A stretch of DNA of 64,000 nucleotides from Angiostrongylus vasorum (Eukaryota; Nematoda; Chromadorea; Rhabditida; Metastrongylidae), in assembly GCA_018806985.1 (NCBI GenBank), contig JADANN010000372.1:310001-374000 (forward strand), read 5' to 3'. The number at the start of each line of letters is the position of its first letter. The stretch's first letter is position 1. Shown piece after piece: positions 55,291-64,000 of the stretch. The notes under the pieces are model-generated. The model was not told the DNA's origin and did no database searches. It saw only the letters and a list, made by a program, of their open reading frames with translations. A program made the position numbers and the translations under genes.

Positions 55291-57789
55291 CCTGAATAGC
55301 TTCTTATTCTTTATATTATTGTGTGTCTCACATTTTACCTATGCTTACGCACGCTTTGTACCGCTTCCACATAAACACTCTGTGTGAGCTTTTTATGCAG
55401 CCTTCACATCTACATTCTTTATAAGCTATTTTACAGTCTTGACGAACCTTCTGCGCAAGAAGCTCTATCAGGTTGTGCTAGCGAGAAGCTGTTTAGAACC
55501 TCTGCCTAAACATTAACTCAAGTTTCATACTACTACTATTCCCCCAAAATGTCTCATGTGGCAAATTCGTACAAAGTCGAGCATTCTACCTTAACCAAGC
55601 GGTGGCTTCCTTCCATTGATTATTCGGTGTCGAAGACCGACTAAGCGATAGATATTCCACTGGCCAATTAATATAATTGAAAAATCCTTTTAGGACTCCG
55701 ACTTGCTAGTGATAGTAATGTATGCTATTTGTCGTCATATAGACTTGTTTCACATCTGAGTTAACCTGATCGCAACACCATTGATTACGCAAGAGCTTAA
55801 ATCTTATGTTAATTAATCATTTAATGAGATAATACAAAACGACTTGCTTCATTAAACAACCGTGTACCATTTGTCGTTTTATTGACCGTTAAGCGACTCT
55901 AATGGGCATCAGTAAGGCCTCCATTGATTTTTTGTTATCTTCTAAAATCACTCAATTCGGCTTCCTTCCATTGACGAATATGACAAGGATCATGTTTTCG
56001 TTCGTGCGGGAAAAGTTATAGGATGATATGGTGTTAAATGTCAATAAACCCTCTTAGACATACGCTGTGCATTCAGCTCCATTTGTAACATCGTTGAAGT
56101 GATGGGAACGCATATTTGGCCTACGCAATGTGTTGGCCAGTGATGTTTATCCTCCTAGAAAAGCTTGGTACTAATTTATCGATCCAGAAGGGATGATGGG
56201 TTTGATTAATGCGGGCGAACGATCGAACCAATGAAGTATGTAATGCAGCCTACCATCAGAACGCCACATATATCACTCATATGGAAACGCTGTCTATGAA
56301 AAAATTGATCTCATTTCGTGTAAGTATTGTTCTTTGGTTGATTAAAAAAGAATGTTGGCTATGCTATTCTGCATCCTTGCATTGTCTGGAAGATTCTTGT
56401 CAGTCTTTCTTACTGTGTTCTCACGTGCCGTCATATATTTTATCAATTCCACAAGTGGTTTTTAACTTTGTTATCTGAATTACCATGGATCTGGTGGGTA
56501 TGATAATGTGGTTTTCTGGATGTTGGGCAGTTCATCCATTTAATGAGCTCGAACCAAATCCAGTGTAGATCTTATAGCAGTTGTCGCAACTGTCCCATTT
56601 TTTTCGTAGGTTCTTCAGTTCATTCGTCCAAAAAATTATGTACCCTTAAAAGGGTTCTTTTTAAAAAACCAAAAAAACAATAGCAGTAGTAAAAAGTAGG
56701 AAGGAAAAGCAGATAGGAAGGATTTTAGAGAATGAAGTCGTAGTTTCTTTTTGTCAGCTAACGATTTTCCATACCGGCCATCTCAAATGAGGTCTACTGA
56801 ATCTAACGTGCTAAGTTCTCTGCAACATTTTTTATCACAGATTTCTGATAATCCACCTCTATCTGACGACGCGAACAAGACAACTTCTTTTAATTTTCTT
56901 TCCTTTTCATGTCCTTATTCTTTTCATTTTCTCATACTTTCTGCTTAGCTTCATCTCCATCACCGATAGGCACATTTAACATGTCAGCTCTTTCTAACTC
57001 TCATCTTCTGCAGTGTTAATGTTTTTAGATTGCTTTCACGAAAGTCTTAGAGGCTTCTGTTGTTACGATGTAACATCGGCAAAGTCCTCTCTTACTCACT
57101 AAATCGGGGCTCAATCGTAACTCATTAACTGTAGTGTTTTCCTGACTAGCATTAGTGCATGAAAATAAAGAAAAAACACCTCTAACACCTCAATCACTTT
57201 GATTGCAGCTGTCAGTTTCAATAGTCATGTCACTCATGCGAGGTGACATCGGTCGCCGTGGTGACGATATTCATCGCCATTATCATCGTCGCCACTACAG
57301 CCACCACTGCTTCGTCTCAGGCTTGCTGACCCTAATTCGGCCCGCTTGGACATTGACACATCGAATCACTAAGATCTTCACGAAGCCTCTTCTTACATGC
57401 TTCAACTATGTTGATCAACATAGTGCATAGTCAAAGTGTCTATATTTTATTTTTGGTTTATTGATAGATTTACATGAACTTCACACATGTAATACTACCT
57501 ATTTCTGTTTATTTATTTTCGCTCTGTATGACCCGATTTCAAATGATGTCTCAATCGCAGCATTTCTTTCATTCGTTTCGCCACCTTGTATCCACCATCC
57601 ACGAACGTCTTCGGATTTGCGTGCGCGTGTGACTGTCACTTGAGAACTTCGTATTCTTCCATGAATATCATGAAATTGATTAGCGAGCTTATTTATGATG
57701 ATCCCAAATGGAATCCTGAGACAAGTCTAAACGAACGTTCCTGGGCCTTCATAGCAGGCAGTTGTCGATCTTTGGGGATCAGAGTGAGC
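55291..57789. other. Mostly unannotated stretch
   Basis: A decayed family A copy at 56,044-56,260. After TTGATTGCAG at 57,209 a His/Arg-rich frame (DIGRRGDDIHRHYHRRHYSH) is open for 74 codons and could be an exon of an unknown gene or an alternative FIP end. Confidence 0.3.
56044..56260 (-). mobile_element. Family A element, strongly diverged
   Basis: Kept: GCTGTGCATTCAGCTCC, a CGTATTTGGCC-like stretch, and a core with CCTAGAAAAGCTTGGTACTA. Confidence 0.5.
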
Positions 57790-57925
57790 CTTTCCTAGAC
57801 AAGTTTGATACCAAATCAGCGAATGTGGGGAGAGGGCAAGCCAAGGTTGTGTGAAGCGGGGTCAAACCAGCAACCATCCGTGTATTATAGCATGGCACCT
57901 CTAACCAGTGCGCTTCCCGTCCCTC
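57790..57925 (-). mobile_element. Family A element, 5' half
   Basis: Core CCTAGACAAGTTTGATACCA and head TCTAACCAGTGCGCTTCCCG; the 3' half is absent. Confidence 0.6.
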
Positions 57926-57947
57926 TATTATTTATAGATTTATATAT

Positions 57948-58345
<398 letters not shown>

Positions 58346-58360
58346 AAATAAAGATAGAGA

Positions 58361-58626
58361 GATAAAGTTCTCGGCGTTGATTAATCCCATAGAGGCTTTG
58401 CCATACATCAGACTTCATCAAGCGTCGTTGGAGGTGATTGAATGCATATCTGGCCTTTACAATGACTCATGCAGGCCTACCGATGCAATGCTGCTATCCT
58501 CCCACTAGACAGCTCTGGTACCAATTTGTCGACCCCGAAGGGAAGAAGGGCTTTCTGAGCCTTGGGCGCGGGGGTCGATCCAGTGTGTATTGTAGGGCGC
58601 TTCCGACCATTACGATGCACACACCC
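58361..58626 (-). mobile_element. Family A short element
   Basis: Tail CTCGGCGTTGATTAATCCCA, core GACAGCTCTGGTACCAA, head CGACCATTACGATGCACACA. Confidence 0.8.
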
Positions 58627-59054
58627 CAAAAGGGTATATAAACGAAATAATTAACAATTAAATGGATATAGTAATAAAGCTAATTACTAAACTCATAATA
58701 AAGCTAATAACGAAAACGCTCGCGAAAAACTCACAATACTGAAAGCCTAATTTTTATTAGTAATCAGTTGAAGTGTTTTCTGATGCATTACTTCTACATT
58801 ATGAAATGCACTTATCATTGACACTCCCTGCAAGCTGTAATTGTTTTTCGGTTCTCTGCAAGTGAACTGCTAGGATCCATTGGGCTTATCCTCGATTAAT
58901 TCAAATTCTTTAGCTGAACCAATCTTCCCTACTGTAGTCGTTTTGGAAAATCTTAACCGTGGAAAACCTGTAATTCCGTCATAATCAACTACTAACTCAA
59001 GCTAGTACCACTAAAGTCTTCATTCTTTCTACCTTGACCAGTACCACTGCTGTC

Positions 59055-59330
59055 CTATGGGTCCTGGGCCATCGTGGGACATGTGTGCTCATCTATTTTC
59101 AATCTTCTTTGCAGAAAAGCCGCCAAGATGAGAGGAGAGAGAGCTCATCGAGCTCTAATAGAACGTAGGTTTGGTCTTATCTATGCTTCCTGATGGAAGC
59201 TTTGACTCCTTGTCGGCCGAATTGACCTTACCTTGTGGTTGAGTCGTTCGGTTTACATCCTAGTTCAATACCCGTGGAAACCCCACAAAGACAACAAGGC
59301 CTTTTCCTGATTAAGGATGGGGATCAGGAA
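59055..59330 (-). mobile_element. Family D element, strongly diverged
   Basis: Kept on the + strand: CTTATCTATGCTTCCTGATG, GACTCCTTGTCGGCCGAATT and a CAATACCCGTGGAAACCCC stretch. Confidence 0.45.
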
Positions 59331-59424
59331 AAAAGAAATGGCAGCAATATTTTTTCTATATCGACTTTCGTTTAACCTGGGCATGGCTAATCAATATCTA
59401 CCTTCTTCTCTGTTGAGCTTGCAC

Positions 59425-59755
59425 GAGGTTGTTACAAATATTCTGTATTTGCCATACGTTTTGACGTCTTCGTCTTCTTTTGAGCTGTGATGACCTGACT
59501 CGATGGTGAAAAGCAAATTATTATCGACAGGCAATCAGTGTCATTGTCATCAACAACCGTCTTGCATAAAAGGACATCGCCGAGTTAGGGTACATCATTC
59601 GAGCAGTGTTTCACTGAAGCAGATTCTACTCGGTCAGCTACGAAGGCGCACATGGCCGGGACGAAGACTTGTGAACCATCGACTCGGATCACACCAGTTC
59701 TAAGGAAGACAAAGACGTCGAAACTTTAGCCGAATGAAAACAGTTTATAACAAAC
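59425..59755. mobile_element. Family E element, full length
   Basis: Left CGTTTTGACGTCTTCGTCTT, right AAGACAAAGACGTCGAAACT with AGCCGAATGAAAACAG; subterminal GACTCGATGGT and ACCATCGACTC also pair. Confidence 0.65.
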
Positions 59756-59884
59756 TCGTGTATGCTTGTTAATTACGAGAGCAGAAGTGACGATACTAAA
59801 CAGTAATACATTTTCTTAAATGATCTTTCACATGTTGTGCAGATTTCAGCAGTCCTTTCATTCAGTTTGTTGTATAGCAACCGT

Positions 59885-60170
59885 CGTACACGAGGTCTTC
59901 CTTCGGATTTACGTATGGTTTCGGCTGCTGATTGAAGACTTCACCTTTTTTCATAAATAATGGTAACTACTCATCAAACTGATTCTTCTTTGAAATCTGC
60001 CATAGCTCTGTTAGACCGTCCATTTGATTATGGATAGTAGCACGGTTTTCCAGGAAGGAGCTTTTCCCATGTATGCAAATTTGTCAACTCTGAAGAGTGG
60101 AAGGCTTGTTGGCCGAGGGCGTCGTTGAACAAGCGGCCATGCATGTATTACCATTCACGCGCTTATTACT
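59885..60170 (-). mobile_element. Family C element, diverged
   Basis: On the + strand CCTTCGGATTTACGTATGGT, TTCGGCTGCTGATTGAAGAC and a core-like GTCAACTCTGAAGAGTGGAA. Confidence 0.55.
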
Positions 60171-60295
60171 AATAATAAAATAGTTGGCAATGGAAATCAA
60201 GAGAACAGTGTTGTTCTTACTTTCCAAAAAAAAACCACAAATATAAGTCAAAATTTTGCCACATCAGTCAGCTATAGGAACTCTAGATCGCACTG

Positions 60296-60334
60296 ATTAT
60301 TATTATTATTATTGCTTTTATTATTATTATTCTT
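60296..60334. repeat. (ATT)n microsatellite
   Basis: Short interrupted ATT tract just before a family B element. Confidence 0.85.
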
Positions 60335-60344
60335 ATTGACGATG

Positions 60345-60520
60345 ACGGGTGATTGCTGTTGGCAGCGTTAGGTAGGAAACTAAGTGAGAAACGCCAAGCA
60401 AGGGCCTCCGTGGTGCAGTGTGTAAAACGTGAGCTAGAAAGGGTAATCGTAGTTCGATCTGGCCAGAGGTCTAAGTTTTGCGAATATCTCAGCATTGTTG
60501 TGGTTGTATTGTTGTTATTA
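60345..60520 (+). mobile_element. Family B element, second subfamily
   Basis: GACGGGTGATTGCTGTTGGC, then CGCCAAGCAAGGGCCTCCGT, GGTGCAGTGTGTAAAACGTG and GCGAATATCTCAGCATTG. Confidence 0.7.
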
Positions 60521-60529
60521 CTACTACTT

Positions 60530-60790
60530 TTATTATTTACATGACTCTTGGCCACATCTTCTGTGCTTATCACACCACTTTATGTATTTCATTGGTTTCC
60601 TCAAAACCATCATCCACGAAAGGATTTCGAACTCTTTTCACGTTCTTTCTGCTGCTGCCTGAGGATTGTCGTCTTTACGAATGTCGTTGAAAGCTGGTCG
60701 AGTCGATTATCGTTGTAATCTTGGACTTAGCCGAGCTAGGACATTCCCACCTAAACTGGAGGAAGCGCTGTGGGTGGAACCTTGCTTCGT
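60530..60790 (-). mobile_element. Family C element, body
   Basis: On the + strand CATCCACGAAAGGATTTCGA, CTGCTGCTGCCTGAGGATTG and CTAGGACATTCCCACCTAAA. Confidence 0.65.
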
Positions 60791-61059
60791 CATGAACTGC
60801 ATCACTAGGCAATTCAATGCTTTTATGAGTTTCTTTTATCAGCTCCTTGATCTATTGAGCGCCAGTACAGAATTCGGATGGCGTAGCGATGTGGGATGGA
60901 TTCAGGCGAAACCGATGTTACTTGTTGTGGACGAATGAGAGATTCCATCTTGTCAAGATGATGGGCCGATTGCATAGTGCAAAAGTCGAACTAGTGAAAG
61001 CATCTATGCACTGTAGTCTCGAAAGTGTTGTAGTTCTTTCCTAAGTCGTTACCACATGT

Positions 61060-61240
61060 CACCTAAAGACTCCGCTGTTGCCAATATGCCAGAGATTCCA
61101 AGGAAACTGATCTGCTCCTTGTAGAGCTTGCAGATGGAGGTGTCTAACTAGTTGTCGACAAGGGAAATTTTTTATAGGATGACCTCTCGCTGTACCTCGC
61201 AGTTCAATACGAACACTTCCGACTACTAATGAGTTTAAGG
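61060..61240 (-). mobile_element. Family D element, strongly diverged fragment
   Basis: + strand CTCGCTGTACCTCGCAGTTC and GAACACTTCCGACTACTAAT resemble the GTACATCGCAGTCCGACAC part of family D. Confidence 0.4.
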
Positions 61241-61612
61241 TTAGCAAGAAATCCATGTAACTGGTGAAGAAATCGTATTTTTTTATTCAACTCAGTTGAC
61301 TGTTCGCCCATATCGGCTTAGTAATGAATTGAGAAAGACTACCACTAGTTAGTTTTCTTAAGAAAAATCAGCGTCGGTATGATGCTACATGTCGTCGAAG
61401 CATAACATCTTCGTTAGCTGACTTCAACGAAAAGCTGCCGTTCAGGTAATAAAAGAAAATCGGATTTGTTACGACGACATTGCCACTTATCTTTTAATAA
61501 CTAATACCTTCTTGACTTTATTAATAATAGTTCGCTCACTTTTCCTCGTTCTACTGACAAGTATTCCGCCTATATTATTATTGTCTTTTCCATTACTGTT
61601 GCTATTAATATA

Positions 61613-61892
61613 GGGGCGCGTGCGGCGCAGTGGTCGGAGGCGCCCCGCAACACACACGTGGAGTCGATCACAGCACCCGTGGCTCACCAAGCCTTCTATC
61701 CCTCTGGCTCGGCAAATTGGTAACACACTTGTCTGGGAGAATAGCAGCACTGACTCGATACACCGGTAGGCCACCGCGAGTCATTTTAAAAGCCATATAT
61801 GCATTCAATCACCTCCTAACGATGCTTAATGAAGTCGAATGCATGGTGCATCCTTCAGGGATCGATCAACGCCGAAAGCTTGATCGTTTTAG
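61613..61892 (+). mobile_element. Family A short element, full length
   Basis: Starts GGGGCGCGTGCGGCGCAGTG; only a few bases differ from the common pattern through the tail at 61,890. Confidence 0.9.
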
Positions 61893-62051
61893 CTTTGTTA
61901 ATATTGTTACTGTCACCACTGTTAGTAATTTTGTCGTTATTATTGTTATTACCGCCATTATCACTTCGTCTCATCTTATTCCTCTTGTTATTTTTCCTAT
62001 TATTATAACTACTGATTTATATTGGGTGTTATTACACCATGCAGTAAAACT

Positions 62052-62327
62052 GGGTGGGTGTAGCGCAGTGGTCATAGGTGCCCTGCAATACACATGGAAT
62101 CGATCCCAGCGCCCAAGGATCAGCAAGCCTTCCATCCCTCCGAGGTCGGCAAATTGATACGTCTTCTCTGAAAAGATGGCAGCACTCATTCGATACATCG
62201 ATAGGTCAACGCGAGTCATTGTACAGGCCAGATACGCATTCAGTCACCTCCAAACGATGCTTAATGAGGTCAAATGCATAGCACATCTTTCAGGGATTGA
62301 ACAACGTCGAAAGCTTCATCCTTTATT
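62052..62327 (+). mobile_element. Family A short element, full length
   Basis: Starts GGGTGGGTGTAGCGCAGTGG and ends AAAGCTTCATCCTTTA. Same orientation as the copy 160 bases upstream. Confidence 0.85.
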
Positions 62328-62829
62328 TATCACATAATCATGCCATAGTAATGGTGACGCAAGCTTTTTCTAATGGAAAATCTTAGTGTTCCCAGTTTAT
62401 CCATATCAATGGGTGCTAATTTTACCGCATCGATGTTTCCCGGAAAAATCATCCTCTATTCATCCTATAATTTCCTATTCGACGAGGACAAGCTTCCTGC
62501 TCGAAGAACAAACGGATGTCAAAGCTATTTAATATCGCTTTCATTTATCTCAATTATCCTATAAAGTCATAATCATTAAACTTCCTATGTTGTTTCAAAA
62601 TTGTGTGAAAAGCTATTAATTCACCTAAGCTGCGATTTCGAAACTTTTTCTTCTAGTCTCGTCCTCTCACAAGTATTGAGCTTTCATTTGACCATAATAG
62701 TGAAATGAAACTTGAAGCTGACGTTGATCGACCAGCTTGTAAGCCTTATCCTCTGCGAATTAGCTGATGAAGCAATCTGAAAACTATTTTCTGTTTTAAC
62801 GCGGGCATCTAGAGAGCATCATCATCATC

Positions 62830-63085
62830 TGTGGCTGGAGGTGACGTGTGAAGAAAACGTCGTCTTTGGCTCGGGTCCACCCCAGGGCCCATCAACCCTC
62901 CTTCCATCCCGCCGAGTTGGACAAATTAGAACCAGAGTTGTCTGAGAGAACAAAACAAAAACACTGACTTGATATATCAATGGCTCCCACACCAAGTCCT
63001 TATAAAGAACGAATATGTATACAATCAGCTCTACGGTAGTGACCTCTACGATGTTCCGAATAGCCTTAAATGCAGCTGCATGGAC
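62830..63085 (+). mobile_element. Family A element, strongly diverged
   Basis: Core recognisable as TTCCATCCCGCCGAGTTGGA with AACCAGAGTTGTCTGAGAG; the head is degenerate. Confidence 0.5.
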
Positions 63086-63384
63086 ATGTCTCACACAAAA
63101 ATGAAGAGAAAAACAGTAGTTTTTTTCAGCGCACATCTCTTTCTAACCTTTATGTCTTCTTCGTCGTAATTTAATATTTTTTGCAAACTTTGGCTTTCTA
63201 AATATTCTCGCGATTATCCTCCCTACGAAACCTACAATGTAAGTTTGATTATTTTCTTCACTAAGCGATGTTAACAACCAATTTTGCGTCGTTTCAACAA
63301 TTTGTATTCAGAAAATAGCCAAGAGAAAAAATTTCGCTGCTTCGTTCGATTTTTTGCTGCACAATTAATTACAAAAGCAAAAAG

Positions 63385-63656
63385 GAATAAAGCTCATGGC
63401 GTTGATCAATCCCTGAGGGATGCGCCATGCATTCGACTTCATTAAGCATCGTTTCGAGGTGATTGAATGCATATCTGGCTTTTTGCAATGATTCGCGGTG
63501 GCCTACCAATCTGTTCAGCCAGTGCTGCTCTATCCACCGAGAGAAGTCTGGTACTAACTTGGCGACCCGATGGAATGGAGCCTTGGTGGACCTGGGACGT
63601 GGGTATCGATCCCATGTGTTGCTGGGCACCTCTGACCACTGCGCCACATGCGCTCT
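63385..63656 (-). mobile_element. Family A short element
   Basis: Tail GGCGTTGATCAATCCCTGAG and head CTGACCACTGCGCCACATGC, immediately before the RTE fragment. Confidence 0.85.
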
Positions 63657-63679
63657 ATTCAGTCGTTACCAAATGAATT

Positions 63680-64000
63680 TTGAGAACAGATTACCACATT
63701 CGTCTAAATTGCTTTCTCAAATCGCCACCTCGTCCAAGATCTCATTTCTTGCGGAAAAGAGAGAATGCGGCTAAGTTTAATGAACGATGTCCCAATATTA
63801 AAACGAACTGGGATTTATTTACACCATTAGGCGAGTCCTAAGAAGATGCCGTTATTGAAAACATCGACAACGAATACGACCGTTTTACTCAACATTTTCA
63901 CGGTTGCACTATCAAAACTAAAAGTAGGAATGTCACCATGAGACCACTGTCTCCAGAAACAGCAGAGCCGATACGCCAGCGTGGAAACGCACGGGCTACA
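63680..64000 (+). pseudogene. RTE-type non-LTR retrotransposon fragment, truncated by the window edge
   Basis: In one + strand frame the sequence reads SPPRPRSHFLRKRENAAKFN, then NWDLFTPLGES, a stop, ENIDNEYDRFTQHF, and RPLSPETAEPIRQRGNARAT at the right edge. The segment LSPET---IRQRG-ARA between the endonuclease and reverse transcriptase domains is familiar from RTE-like elements in hookworm genomes (recalled, not searched). The in-frame TAA near 63,838 marks a decayed copy. The RT domain should continue beyond 64,000. Confidence 0.65.

Noticed and set aside
61630..62157. 175-codon ORF
   Set aside because: Runs through two family A elements and the T-rich spacer; the same translated motifs recur at other A copies.

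Overview
This is an AT-rich eukaryotic window, most probably from a clade V (strongylid, hookworm-like) nematode. That placement is inference. It rests on one gene with very long introns and T-rich 3' splice sites, a start codon 9 bases after a trans-splice-like acceptor, and a partial RTE-type retrotransposon of a kind I associate with hookworm genomes. Nothing prokaryotic is present: no operons, CRISPR array or phage.

The only gene I can name runs on the + strand from about 18,056 to 52,632. It encodes a Rab11 family-interacting protein of class II (Rab11-FIP3/FIP4, Drosophila Nuf). Eleven exons are placed: a short EF-hand-like N-terminus (18,056-18,810), a Ser/Asp-rich linker exon (43,990-44,139), five coiled-coil exons (49,211-51,310), the C-terminal Rab11-binding exon (51,920-52,028) and a candidate last exon (52,556-52,632). 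Exons between 18,810 and 43,990 were not resolved. A few ORFs on either strand, inside or outside its introns, have protein-like composition but no recognisable family.

Nearly everything else is mobile DNA. (1) Three decayed Penelope-like elements (reverse transcriptase plus GIY-YIG endonuclease) lie at 2,640-3,450 (-), 9,620-10,965 (- with an inverted 5' part) and 44,570-45,870 (+). (2) An RTE-type non-LTR fragment enters the right edge (63,680-64,000, +). (3) Four families of short elements, named here A to D, cover much of the window. A, B and C have tRNA-like heads. A and C share a central core, and C and D share a 3' end, so they look modular. (4) A foldback/MITE-like family E with imperfect terminal inverted repeats has about four copies. 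(5) Microsatellites include a 123-bp TA tract and an ATT tract that forms the 3' splice site region of one FIP exon.

Layout: 1-18 kb, repeats and Penelope fragments with no securely named gene; 18-52.6 kb, the FIP gene with repeat-filled introns; 52.6-64 kb, repeat-dense sequence. I did not find a convincing new multi-gene system. The most informative observations are the twin-priming-like inversion in a Penelope element, the modular short elements, and the unusual AAG splice acceptors of the FIP gene.
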